Shown: positions 24,169 to 34,000 of the stretch, piece after piece | Position numbering within the stretch: position 1 is the stretch's first letter | How the letters are laid out: the number at the start of each line of letters is the position of its first letter | Assembly (NCBI RefSeq): GCF_003253745.1 | Contig: NZ_MZXV01000013.1 | Span: 806,001 to 870,000, forward strand | Source: Mesorhizobium kowhaii | GTDB taxonomy: Bacteria; Pseudomonadota; Alphaproteobacteria; Rhizobiales; Rhizobiaceae | Reading direction: 5' to 3' | DNA: 64,000 bases | Notes under the pieces: generated by a model | Databases searched by the model: none | What the model saw: only the letters and a program-made list of their open reading frames with translations | Told to the model about the DNA's origin: nothing | Translations under genes and position numbers: made by a program

Positions 24169-25830
24169 TCACCCCTTCCGCTTCTCCACCTCGGCCTTCC
24201 TCAGCAAAAACCGCTGGATCTTGCCGCTCGGCGTTTTCGGCAACTCGCTGACGAAATCGATTTCGCGCGGATAGGCGTGGGCCGAGAGCCGCTTCCTGAC
24301 ATGCTGGGCCAGCTCCTCGGCGAGTTCCGGGCTGCCGCGAAAAGAAGATGCCAGGATGACGAAGGCCTTGACGATTTCGGTGCGCTGCGGGTCGGGCACG
24401 CCGACGACGGCCGCCTCGTTGACCGCGGGATGCTCGATCAGTGCGCTTTCGACATCGAACGGCCCGATGCGATAGCCGGCCGAGGTGATGACGTCGTCGG
24501 CACGGCCGATGAAGCTGATCGAGCCGTCCGGCTCGAACTCGACGGTGTCGCCGCTGCGGTAATAGCCGCCCGAAATCGCGGGGGTTTCGGCCTGGTGGTA
24601 GCCGTCGAACCAGCGCAGCGGTGAGTTGGCGATGTCGACGGCGAGGATGCCGGGCTGGTTGGGGCCAAGCTCCTGGCCGGCCTCGCCGAGCACGACGATG
24701 CGGTAGCCCGGCATGGCAAAGCCGGCCGAGCCGGGGCGCACCGGGTGCGACAGGCCGTGATGGTTGTTGACCATCATGCCGTTCTCGGTCTGGCCGTAAT
24801 GGTCATGGATCGGCACGCCAAGATGGGCGTCGAACCAGCGGATCACTTCCGGGTTGAGCGGCTCGCCGGCGCTGCTGACCACGCGCAGGCGGCCCTTGAT
24901 GCGGGCGGTGGCCTCAGGCCCTTCGGCCAGCAGCAGGCGGAAGGCGGTGGGCGAACCGGCAAGGCTGGTAACGCCAAGCCGCTCGATGATGTCATAGGTG
25001 CTTTTGGCGGTGAAGGGACCCTCGTTGAAGGTCGTGGCGATGCCGAGCAGCAGGGGACCTGTGATGGCGTAGTAGAGGCCGTAGGCCCAGCCGGGATCGG
25101 CGATGTTCCAGAAGACATCGTCGGACCGCAGGCCGATCGCATCGCGCATATAGGCGCCGAAGGCCAGCAGCGCGCGGAGCGGCACCGGTACGCCCTTTGG
25201 CAGGCCTGTCGTGCCTGAGGTCGACATCATCATGAACAGGTCGTCGCCCTTGCGCAGGATTGGCTCGCAGGAAGTCGAGGCGGCGGCAAACGCGGCGCGG
25301 AAATCGATGTCGCCTGCCGGCAGGGCTTCGTCCTGGGCAAGGATGGTCGCCACCCGAGGGCAATCCTCGACCTCGTCGAGCTTGCCGCGATTGGCCATGT
25401 TGGTGACGACGAGTTTTGCGCCGCTGGTCTTCAGCCGGTGGTCGATGGCCTTTGGGCCGAAGGCGGTGAACAGCGGCTGGTAGACCGCGCCGATGCGCCA
25501 GGTGCCGAGGATGAGCGCCACCAGTTCGGGAATGCGCGGCAGCATGCCGGCAATGACATCGCCGGGGCCGACGCCTGCCGCTTTCAGCATGGTGCCGACG
25601 CGCGCCGACATGTCGCGAAGCTGGTCGAAGCTGAATTCCCGCAACTGGCCATCGGCGGAGATCGCGCGCAACGCCAGCCGGTTGGCGCCGGCGTGGCGAT
25701 CGCAGCATTCGATGCAGGCATTGATGCCGGTCGTCGGGTCTCCCTGAAGCCGTGCGACTTCGTCTTCGATGCGAAAGCGCGCAACGGCGTCTTCATAGCG
25801 CGGCAGCGCCGCAGCTTGTGTCTTGGTCAT
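24169..25830 (-). CDS. AMP-binding acyl-CoA synthetase
   Basis: 553 residues from ATG 25830. ANL-superfamily motifs in order are MMSTSGTTGLPKGVP (ATP loop), the DHYGQTENGM segment (A5), YYRSGDTVEFEPDGSISFIGRADDVI (A7-A8 hinge with its Asp), and the C-terminal KTPSGKIQRFLLR (catalytic Lys). It activates a carboxylic acid to its CoA thioester, in the style of acetyl-/medium-chain acyl-CoA synthetases. The N-terminal INACIECCDRHA segment fits this group. The substrate is not predicted. It is divergent from the beta-lactamase-fold gene at 26131. Confidence 0.9.
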   Translation of the reverse strand: MTKTQAAALPRYEDAVARFRIEDEVARLQGDPTTGINACIECCDRHAGANRLALRAISADGQLREFSFDQLRDMSARVGTMLKAAGVGPGDVIAGMLPRIPELVALILGTWRIGAVYQPLFTAFGPKAIDHRLKTSGAKLVVTNMANRGKLDEVEDCPRVATILAQDEALPAGDIDFRAAFAAASTSCEPILRKGDDLFMMMSTSGTTGLPKGVPVPLRALLAFGAYMRDAIGLRSDDVFWNIADPGWAYGLYYAITGPLLLGIATTFNEGPFTAKSTYDIIERLGVTSLAGSPTAFRLLLAEGPEATARIKGRLRVVSSAGEPLNPEVIRWFDAHLGVPIHDHYGQTENGMMVNNHHGLSHPVRPGSAGFAMPGYRIVVLGEAGQELGPNQPGILAVDIANSPLRWFDGYHQAETPAISGGYYRSGDTVEFEPDGSISFIGRADDVITSAGYRIGPFDVESALIEHPAVNEAAVVGVPDPQRTEIVKAFVILASSFRGSPELAEELAQHVRKRLSAHAYPREIDFVSELPKTPSGKIQRFLLRKAEVEKRKG

Positions 25831-26130
25831 GGCAGTCCTTCCTGGCGGCGCCCGTCTCCTCATCACGCGCCGCCCATATGTCAGATTGCCTGAAATCGGG
25901 TTTGTGGTCGATTGCGTCGATTGCGGGGCGCACTCGCTGCGGTTTCCCAGCCCTCTTCCAGTAGCAGCACCGCGCCGGGATTTCGCACGGAACGTACAGC
26001 TCGTTGCCACCGGTCCCTCGCCCAGCTGGTAATGCCGGCGGCCGCCGGATGGCGGATCGCCTGAGAGGGCTGGCCTCACCCGCGCGGGCCTGTATCATGG
26101 CCAGGTGAATGCTTGGGAGGAGGCTGGCGC
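25831..26130. other. intergenic between divergent genes
   Basis: 300 bases that should hold the promoters of the acyl-CoA synthetase and the beta-lactamase-fold gene. No clear operator or repeat was recognised. The only strong signal is GGGAGGAGG at 26115-26123, the Shine-Dalgarno of the latter gene. Confidence 0.4.
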
Positions 26131-27702
26131 GTGCGGCTGGATCGGAATCTCTGTCATTGGTGGATTTGGCATTGGTGGATTTGGGCTTTCATCGCCGCCA
26201 TGGTGCTTTGGCCGCATGCGGCGCCGGCCGATACCATCACGCCCGAGCGGATCACTGCTGCCCTGTCGAAGCTCGAAGCGCTCGCCGAAGCCGCCGTCGC
26301 GGGCGGTGCCGTACCCGGTCTCGCCATCGCCGTCGTGCACGATGACGAGGTGATCTTTCTTAGGGGTTTCGGGCATCGCGAGGCCGGCAAGCCTGAGGTC
26401 GTCGACGCCGACACGGTGTTCCAGATCGCGTCCCTTTCCAAGCCGGTCTCCGCTACCGTCGTAGCGGCGCTGGTCAGCGACGGGATCGTGTCCTGGGATT
26501 CGAAGATCGCTGACCTCGATCCGGCGTTCCGGCTGGCCGATCCTTATCCAGCAAGCCAACTTACCGTCCGCGACCTGTTTTCGCATCGTAGCGGCCTTCC
26601 GGGCACCGCCGGAGACGACCTCGAGGACATTGGCTACGATCGCGCCGAGATCCTGCATCGCCTGCGGTTCGTGCCGCCATCGTCGAGCTTTCGCGCCGGG
26701 TACTCTTACAGCAATTTCGGATTGACAGAGGGTGCCGTGGCGGCCGCGACGCCGACAGGCAGGCCCTGGGAGGAGGTCGCCGAGGAGAAACTCTACCGTC
26801 CGCTTGGCATGGCCTCGACCAGTTCCCGCCATTCGGATTTCATCAAGCACGCCAACCGTGCCGCGCTCCATGTCAAGGTCGATGGCGCTTGGGCCGCGAA
26901 GATAGAGCGCGATCCGGATGCGCAGGCGCCCGCCGGCGGCGTCAGCTCCACGGCACGTGATCTCTCGCAATGGGTGCTCCTCATCCTCGGCGACGGCGTC
27001 TATGCCGGCAAGACATTGATTGCCGCCGATGCGCTGGGCCAGACGCATGTTCCGCTGATCGCGCGCGGCAAAAACCCCGTCTCCGGCGGCGCATCGTTCT
27101 ACGGCCTCGGCTGGAATGTCGAATTCGGCCGGCACGGCCTGAGCTGGGGCCACGCCGGCGCCTTCAGCGTCGGCGCGCGCAGCCTGGTGACAATCTTCCC
27201 GGAAGACAAGCTTGGCATCGTCATCGTCACCAATGCCTTTCCGACAGGCGTGCCGGAGGGGCTGTCCGACAGTTTTGCAGACCTCGTCTTCGACGGTACG
27301 ATCGGGAAGGATTGGGTCAAGGCGTGGGATGATACTTATGCTGGCCTGTTCGGCCCTGCGGTCGCGGCGGCGAAGGCCACCTATGCTGCGCCGCCGTCTC
27401 CAGCAAGGCCGGCCGGGCCGGCCAGTGCCTATGCCGGCCGCTACGCCAACGACTTCATCGGCGACGCGGTCGTCTCGAAAGCGGGAGACGACCTGGTGCT
27501 CAGGGCAGGCCCGGCCGGCGCCCGGTCCTATTCATTGACCCATTTCGACGGCGACCTTTTCCTGACCTTCCCCGATGCCGAGACGCCGGACAGGCCCTCG
27601 GGCGTCAGTTTTGTCGTCGGCCCCGACGGCAAGGCGTCGGCCGTGACGATCGGTTTTCTCGACGACAATCATCTTGGCACTCTGCAACGTGTGGGTGACT
27701 GA
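26131..27702 (+). CDS. serine hydrolase of the beta-lactamase / class C PBP family
   Basis: 523 residues from GTG 26131, chosen because GGGAGGAGG lies seven bases upstream. Residues 1-35 are a Trp-rich signal peptide (a 15-base direct repeat encodes WWIW twice) ending WPHAAPA. Catalytic motifs are ASLSKPV (SxxK) near residue 105, YSYSNFG (Tyr motif) near 200, and WGHAGAFSVG near 345 in place of KTG. The C-terminal 120 residues look like a lipocalin-like add-on domain. It is a periplasmic esterase, D-aminopeptidase or beta-lactamase-like enzyme; the HAG variant of the third motif argues against a classical beta-lactamase. Confidence 0.87.
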   Translation: MRLDRNLCHWWIWHWWIWAFIAAMVLWPHAAPADTITPERITAALSKLEALAEAAVAGGAVPGLAIAVVHDDEVIFLRGFGHREAGKPEVVDADTVFQIASLSKPVSATVVAALVSDGIVSWDSKIADLDPAFRLADPYPASQLTVRDLFSHRSGLPGTAGDDLEDIGYDRAEILHRLRFVPPSSSFRAGYSYSNFGLTEGAVAAATPTGRPWEEVAEEKLYRPLGMASTSSRHSDFIKHANRAALHVKVDGAWAAKIERDPDAQAPAGGVSSTARDLSQWVLLILGDGVYAGKTLIAADALGQTHVPLIARGKNPVSGGASFYGLGWNVEFGRHGLSWGHAGAFSVGARSLVTIFPEDKLGIVIVTNAFPTGVPEGLSDSFADLVFDGTIGKDWVKAWDDTYAGLFGPAVAAAKATYAAPPSPARPAGPASAYAGRYANDFIGDAVVSKAGDDLVLRAGPAGARSYSLTHFDGDLFLTFPDAETPDRPSGVSFVVGPDGKASAVTIGFLDDNHLGTLQRVGD

Positions 27703-27731
27703 CTTTCAAATCGAACGGTGCCGCCGGCAGC

Positions 27732-28667
27732 TCAAGATGCCGGGCCGTGCTGGAGAAGTTTGAAGCAATCGCCGTTGCCCGACTTCGCCTGCGTCAGCAA
27801 GGGTTTCGACCGGTCGATCCATTCCTGATGCGACCTCGCATCGGCTTCGATTGCTTCCACCGGTGCAAGGCTGACGAAGCTGCGCCCGTGGCTGAGGAGC
27901 CAGCACGCACGGCCGAGAAATCGCCTGCTGCGCTGGCGCAGGAGGTCGGCATCGTAGAAGATGTCGAGCACCTCGTGCTTGATCTTGCGCTCTGTTTCAG
28001 GATTGGCGATCGCAAGCTCGACCGGCTCGCCGCCGATCGCGTCCTGCAGGTCCTTGTAGTCGAGGGCGAGCTGGGTGGTGGCATATTTGATCTCGCTCTC
28101 GTCGCGCACGATGTCGAACCACAGCGTGGGATCGAGCTCGTTGACGACGAACGACGATTCGAAATCGCGCGACAAGTTGAGGATGTCGAAGTCCCGGACG
28201 TCGACGTCGCGCTCGACCAGCACGATCTCGCCGACTTGCTTGCCGAGCTCCGCTCCCTGCGCGCCGATCGCGGCGTTGGTTCCACCAAGTTCGGGACTGA
28301 CATAGGCCCCGCCTTCATCCAGCAGCGCGTCGAATTCTCCAAGTGACCCGACGACGGGAGCGCCGCGGGCGATGCGCGCCGCCAGCTTGGCCAGAACCTG
28401 CTGGAGTTCCGTTTCGCGTCTGCGCTGGTCTTGGTAATTCTGCTGGAAAAAGAAGATGAACAGCGATACGCCGATGCCGATCAGGATCACGCCCAGCTGC
28501 GAAAAGATGTTGCGGTAGTATTCCAGCAGCTTTTCGCGGTGGCGCACGTCGTCGCGCACACTGTGGGCGACACGCAGATTGACGATCAGCGACAGGATCA
28601 GCAGCCCGGCACCAACCAGGATGAGGCCGCCAATGAGCAGGTAGCCATGGCCTGTGCTGAAATCCAT
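27732..28667 (-). CDS. two-helix membrane protein with cytoplasmic domain, unknown
   Basis: 311 residues. Two membrane helices (GYLLIGGLILVGAGLLILSLIV and LGVILIGIGVSLFIFFF) separated by a short basic stretch are followed by a coiled-coil start (QRRRETELQQVLAKLAAR) and a soluble mixed domain with EIVLVERDVDVRDFDILNLS and FFYDADLLRQRSRR-like segments. No catalytic motif is seen. It is convergent with the beta-lactamase-fold gene. Function unknown. Confidence 0.7.
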   Translation of the reverse strand: MDFSTGHGYLLIGGLILVGAGLLILSLIVNLRVAHSVRDDVRHREKLLEYYRNIFSQLGVILIGIGVSLFIFFFQQNYQDQRRRETELQQVLAKLAARIARGAPVVGSLGEFDALLDEGGAYVSPELGGTNAAIGAQGAELGKQVGEIVLVERDVDVRDFDILNLSRDFESSFVVNELDPTLWFDIVRDESEIKYATTQLALDYKDLQDAIGGEPVELAIANPETERKIKHEVLDIFYDADLLRQRSRRFLGRACWLLSHGRSFVSLAPVEAIEADARSHQEWIDRSKPLLTQAKSGNGDCFKLLQHGPAS

Positions 28668-28826
28668 TGGTTTTCCCTGAACCCCAGACTGCGCAGAATA
28701 GTGCCATTTTGCTTAAATACCTATGGGCTCGCAGGCGATGGATCGATGGCGGCGATCACCCCAGATGGTTGACCCGCCTGGCCATCCGGCCGATAGCTCT
28801 GCCAGAAATTGCCCCCGAGAAACCCG

Positions 28827-29945
28827 ATGACTTCAGACACCAACCTTCGCCACACGGACGATGCCGCGCTCGCCCCCGACACCGCCTGGCAGACCGAAAT
28901 CCGCGCCGGCGTGCGCCATGTGCGCGATCTCGCGTCCCTGCCGCTGTCACCGGGCGAGCGCGCGGCGGCGCAAGCCGCGGCCTCGAACCACAAGGTCCGG
29001 ATCCCAAAAACCTATCTCGACCTGATCGACTGGAACGACCCCGCCGACCCGATCCGGGCGCAGGTCATCCCGTCGCCCGACGAATTGGCGGAACAGGACG
29101 GCGAGCTCGACGATCCGATCGCCGACCATGAGTTCAGCCCGGTGCCGCGGCTGACGCATCGCCATGCCGACCGGGTGCTGTTGTTCCCGACCTATCAATG
29201 CGCGGTCTATTGCCGGTTCTGCTTCCGCAAGGAGTCGCTGACCTCGATCGGCCGTGGCTATACGCGCGAGGCGCTGGAGCCGGCGCTCGCCTATATCGCT
29301 GATCACCCCGAGATCCGCGAAGTGATCCTGACCGGCGGCGATCCGCTCTCGCTGCCCGACAAGGCGCTGGCCGAAATCCGCGCCCGCATCGAGGCGATTG
29401 CGCATGTGCGGCTGCTGCGCATCCATACACGCGTGCCCGTGGCGCTGCCCTCGCGCATCACATCAGGGTTGGTGACGGCGCTGCGGGGCCGGCTGATGGT
29501 CACGGTCGTCACCCATTTCAACCATCCGCGCGAGATCACCGACGCCACCGAACAGGCCTGCCGCATGTTGCGGCAAGCCGGCTTCGTGCTGCTCAACCAG
29601 AGCGTTCTCTTGAAAGGCGTCAACGACACGGTCGAGGTGCTGGAGGAGCTCTGCCGCGAGCTGATGTACCGCCTCGGCGTCAAGCCCTACTACCTGCACC
29701 ATGGCGACCTCGCCCGCGGCATGGCGCACCGGCGCACCACGATTGCGCAGGGACAGGCGCTGGCCGGCGCGCTGCGCGCCCGCCTGTCGGGCATCTGCAA
29801 CCCGGTCTATGTGCTCGACCTGCCGGAAGGCGGCGGCAAGGTGCCGATCGGGCCGTGCTATGTCGAGGGGCGGGAGGGCGAGAGCTGGCGGCTGCGCGGG
29901 CTGGATGGCGAGGTGCGGGGGTATCGCGAAGTGGTTGGCGAGTAG
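28827..29945 (+). CDS. KamA-family lysine 2,3-aminomutase
   Basis: 372 residues from ATG 28827. It is a radical-SAM enzyme with the cluster motif CAVYCRFCFRKE (CxxxCxxC) and TGGDPLSLPD. The PLP-binding Lys lies in EGGGKVPIGPCY, and the two Asp positions that bind lysine in clostridial aminomutase appear conserved (HHGDLARGMAH and VLDLPEGGG). It would convert L-lysine to beta-lysine. Family members include EpmB, which acts on elongation factor P, but no epmA or efp is nearby. The next genes, convergent, are a PPTase, a GNAT and a Pls/PosA-type NRPS, which raises the possibility that beta-lysine is a precursor for that system. Confidence 0.85.
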   Translation: MTSDTNLRHTDDAALAPDTAWQTEIRAGVRHVRDLASLPLSPGERAAAQAAASNHKVRIPKTYLDLIDWNDPADPIRAQVIPSPDELAEQDGELDDPIADHEFSPVPRLTHRHADRVLLFPTYQCAVYCRFCFRKESLTSIGRGYTREALEPALAYIADHPEIREVILTGGDPLSLPDKALAEIRARIEAIAHVRLLRIHTRVPVALPSRITSGLVTALRGRLMVTVVTHFNHPREITDATEQACRMLRQAGFVLLNQSVLLKGVNDTVEVLEELCRELMYRLGVKPYYLHHGDLARGMAHRRTTIAQGQALAGALRARLSGICNPVYVLDLPEGGGKVPIGPCYVEGREGESWRLRGLDGEVRGYREVVGE

Positions 29946-29954
29946 GGCGATTCT

Positions 29955-30611
29955 CTAACCCGCATCGACAAACGCCAAGACGACCACGCGCGGAGCAGCG
30001 CAGTATGCGAGGCTGACCTTGCGGCCGGTTTTCGTCACCGCACGGCATGCGTCGAGGTCCACGGTGATATCCTCATAGCCCAGGACCTCGCCATCGAGCG
30101 GATAGGCCGCCTTGTAGACGGCTTCCTTGGCGCAAAACAGGATGCGGCCGGCAAGGTGCCGCTCCGCCGCGTCTGTCCGGTCCGCAGGGGTTGCAACGAG
30201 CGCGAGGATATCGTCGGGCAAGGGCTGGGCGGGCTCGACGTCGATGCCGAGAGAAGCGATGTGGGCAACATGCGCAACCGTCGCCACGGCCATGTCGTCG
30301 TCATGGGCGAGCGAACCGGTTATCCCGTCGGGCCAGACCGGCGTGCCGGATGGCGCGCGCAGGATGGCGAAGCCGTTGACGCCAACATCCGCCAGCAGCC
30401 CGTGCGCGATCCAGCGGGCCGCTCCGCTGGCGCGCCGCATGGCCGGCTGGCGCGCGGGGATGGAACGCGCTTCGTCGGGCAGCAGATGGGCCTCGTCGCC
30501 GTCGCGTATCACCCGGCATCCGATCCGGACACTTTTGGGCGCAATGGCAATCATCGCCTGCAGCAGGGACGTTTGCGCAAGCGCGACTTCAGGGGAGGGC
30601 GGCGGCGTCAA
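29955..30611 (-). CDS. 4'-phosphopantetheinyl transferase (EntD-like)
   Basis: 218 residues. Motifs of the Sfp/EntD family are TGSLAHDDDMAVATVA, SLGIDVEPAQP (magnesium-binding Asp and Glu) and RILFCAKEAVYKAAYP (the WxxKEAxxK-like helix). It attaches the 4'-phosphopantetheine arm of CoA to a carrier-protein serine. Its start overlaps the stop of the GNAT gene (ATGA), and that gene overlaps the NRPS, so it is the third gene of one transcript and probably activates that NRPS carrier domain (Ser in LGANSLL). Confidence 0.9.
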   Translation of the reverse strand: MTPPPSPEVALAQTSLLQAMIAIAPKSVRIGCRVIRDGDEAHLLPDEARSIPARQPAMRRASGAARWIAHGLLADVGVNGFAILRAPSGTPVWPDGITGSLAHDDDMAVATVAHVAHIASLGIDVEPAQPLPDDILALVATPADRTDAAERHLAGRILFCAKEAVYKAAYPLDGEVLGYEDITVDLDACRAVTKTGRKVSLAYCAAPRVVVLAFVDAG

Positions 30612-31069
30612 CGATCATCCGCCGGCAGGACGAGGTCGGCGATCATTTCGCCGTCCTCATCGAGCCCTTGTTCGACGAAGCCGGCGGCGCGATAGAGCCG
30701 TCGTGCTGCTTCATTGTGCGGTTCGTAGCAGATTGACACGTGACTGATGTGGCCGAGGCTTCCGATTTCGTCCAGCACTTCACGCAACGCAGCCTTGCCG
30801 TAGCCTTTGCCCTGCCATTTGCGGTCGATCATGAAACGGTAGATGCGCGCCTCGTCGTCATCCTGCGGCGCCTCGTACATCAGGAACCCGACGACACGAT
30901 CCCCAGCCATGACGACGCGCGGCCGCGCGTCGTCATCGGATTTGGCTTCGTCGAGGGACTCCGCGTTGCTGGCGACGAAATCCATCTGGTCCGGGGCCAG
31001 TTCCAGGGACGCGACCGAGGCCCGGTTGGCCTCGGTCAGGGAGGCGAGACGGATTTCTCCGGTCTTCAA
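30608..31069 (-). CDS. GNAT-family N-acetyltransferase
   Basis: 153 residues if it starts at the TTG that overlaps the NRPS stop (TTGA), the most economical choice; the frame also continues upstream inside the NRPS gene. Acetyl-CoA binding motif A is MIDRKWQGKGYGKAALREV (Q/RxxGxG/A), followed by VSICYEPHNEAARRLYRAAGF. It lies between the NRPS and the PPTase with overlapping starts and stops, so it is translationally coupled. It may modify the amino acid precursor or the product, as beta-lysine and aminoglycoside acetyltransferases do. That is inference from context. Confidence 0.85.
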   Translation of the reverse strand: MKTGEIRLASLTEANRASVASLELAPDQMDFVASNAESLDEAKSDDDARPRVVMAGDRVVGFLMYEAPQDDDEARIYRFMIDRKWQGKGYGKAALREVLDEIGSLGHISHVSICYEPHNEAARRLYRAAGFVEQGLDEDGEMIADLVLPADDR

Positions 31070-34000
31070 GCCGATGCCTTGGAGCCATCGCCCGTGACCG
31101 GCTGCACGAACCGATGCAGCTTGGCCGGGTTGCCCCGCCAGATGGAGTTGGGCTCCAGCTCTTCGCCCTTCATCACGAAGGAATCGACATCGACCACCGA
31201 TCCTTCGCCCATGACGACGCCGTAGTGGACGAATGCGGAAGGTCCGAGCGTGCAACCCTTGCCGATGCGGATGAAATCGGACTTGAACGCGCCTTCTTCC
31301 AGCGAATGGGCCTGGATGACGCAGCCTTCATTGAGCGTGACGTCATCGCCGATCTCGACCAGCGAACGTTCGGTCAGGTTGCTGCCGCCGTCATAGACCC
31401 GCTTGCCCACCTTGACGCCCAGCATGCGCAGGATCATCGGCCGGAACGGCGTGCCGGCAAACAGGCGCACGATCGGCGAATCGGCAAGCTTCCAGTGGCG
31501 TTCGTGGCGCCAGAAGGCGACGTCGTAGATCGTCGTCATTTGCGGCTTCAGCCTGCCAAAACCAAGGCTTGCCCGCTCCACGAAGATGTAGAACGGAATG
31601 GTGATGGCCGAGGTCAAAAGCACGGCAACGAAGAGGGCGACCTCCGCCCATTCGGTATAGTAGTTCAGCGCGCGGTCCCAGATCGCCAGTGTGGCAAACA
31701 GCATGATCCATTGCGTTGCCACGAACAGCAGGATCGTCACCATGTTGTGGCGGTTCTTGTGCGGGATGCTACGGCGCCGGTCGTCCTCGTCGACGCCGGC
31801 GATGAGTTCCTTGTCGCGGTTCACCATGCGGGGGATTTCAAAGGAAGGCGAACCGAGAAGGCCGACATTCTCGCGCAACGGCCCATCGATGGGGACCATC
31901 ACCTTGGTGCCGAGCAGGACGTTGTCGCCGGTGCGTCCATCCGGCGGATAGTAGATGTTGTTGCCGAGATAGTTGCGTTCGCCTATCCGCGTCGGCTCGA
32001 GCCTGAATGCTGAGGCGGATTTGTGCATGTTGATCATGAAAAGTCCGTCCGACACCATGGTCTCGGTGCCGATCTCGCACAGGAGCGGGTTTTCGTGCTG
32101 CTGGTTGCTGCCGAAGTTGGAACCGGTCTGCACCACCTTGTTGAGGTTCCAGCCGATGGCGCGCATGTAGTGCACGATTGCCGAACTGTCGCCGAACAGG
32201 AGGCCGAGCACGCGGGAATTGCTCGAGAATTCGGCGACGGTCTGCAGCCAATAGCGGAAGCCGTAAAGCGTATAGGTGCGGCCGGGTTTCAACAGCAGGC
32301 TGAAGAGGCGCGGCACCAGCGTCGCCGCGAGAAAGGCCACGGCGATATATCCAAAAAGCGTGACCGTGGTGCCGATCGCGACGATGCCGATGGTCTCCTG
32401 ATAGTCGTCGCCGACGTTCTCCCAATAGCTGTGGAACAGCAGCGGCAGCGGGGTGACGATGGCAAACAGGCCAATCAGCTGGACCGCTTCGAAGAGGAAG
32501 CGCCGAATGTTGGAAGGATCGACGTTGCGCACCTTGCAATAGTCCGCCGTGGTCGGCACGGCTGGCGACCCATGCCAGCGCTCGCCGTCCGGGATGCTTT
32601 GCCCGCGGTGCAGCGAGGACGAATGGCCGAGCTGGGCGCCGTTGCCGATCCTGGTGTCGATGTCGAGCGTGGAGCCGACGCCGACGAAGGCATCGCGGCC
32701 GATGGTCAGCGGCCCGGTATGGATATAGCCGGCCTGGGCCCGATAGCCGAGAATCATCGATTCCTTGCGCAGGATCGTGTTGGCGCCAATTGAAATGAGG
32801 TCCGTGCAGACGGGCACGGATTTCGATTCGATGACGGCATTTTTCCCGAGTTTGGTGCCGAGAAGCTTCAAATAGAAGCTGTAGAGCGGGCTACCCCGGA
32901 ACAGCACCACGGGTGCGGTGCGGATCAATGTCTTGACGACCCAGAAGCGGAAGTAGCGCAGACCCCAGATGGGAAACGCCTCGGCCTTCCAGCGGCCGAT
33001 GAGGACCCATTTCGCGATGACGGCAAAGCCCGACATGCCGAAGAACACGGCGGCCGAAAGCGCCACGCAGCGCAAATAGAGCTGCAGCGGCTCGTCGAGC
33101 GCGTCGTACATCCAGTTGAGGCCGTCATTGACCGCCCACAGCGCCACATAGCTGTAGAGCCCGTAGAACACGAGCTGCGCCGCGCCGCAGGTCCAGTAGG
33201 CAAGGTTCGATGCCTGGCGGGTGAGGACAGGCTCATTGGTGGCCGTGGTCATCTCTTCCGCTACGCTCAGGTGTTTGGCCAGGCGCGCCACGGTCGGATA
33301 GAGATAGATGTCGCGCATCGACGTCGTCGCCCATTCCTTCCGGGTGCGTACGCGCGCGCAGAAATGGGCCATCAGCAGCGAGTTGGCGCCGAGATCGTCG
33401 AAGAAATCGTCCTCGACCGACACCTCGTCGAATTTCAGCACCGCGGCCAGTGCGTCGGCCAGGAAACGCTCGTCGTCATTGCCGGGCGGCACCATCGCGC
33501 GATCGGCCGAAAGCCGGGCATTTGTCGGCTTTGGAAGCTGGCGCAGGTCCACCTTGTTGGAGACCGTCATCGGGATCGCCGGCAGTTCCTCCAGATAGGA
33601 GGGCACCATGTAATCTGGCAGGCGTCGCTTCATCACCTGGCCGAGATCGGCGCGCGAGATCGCCGGCAGGCCGGGTTTTGGTGCGTAGTAGGCAACGAGT
33701 TCGACGCGGCCGGGCTCGATCTCCCAGGTGGTGACGGCAGCCTGCGCGATCTCGGGCTGGTCGAGCAGCACCGCCTCGATCTCGCCGAGTTCGATGCGAT
33801 AGCCGCGGATCTTCACCTGGGTGTCGATGCGCCCGTTATACTCGATCTCGCCATTGTCGTTGATCCGGCCAAGGTCGCCTGTCCGGTAGATGCGCTTTGA
33901 CGGGTTGTTCGGCAGGTCGAGGAAATCGGCAATGAATTTCTGATGCGTCAGGTCCGGCCTGTTGAGATAGCCGACCGCGAGCCCGATGCCGGCGATGCCG

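Noticed and set aside
28827..29945. Calling the KamA protein EpmB
   Set aside because: No epmA or efp gene in the window and the cluster motif is not clearly EpmB-like, so the broader family name was kept, with EpmB noted as an alternative.
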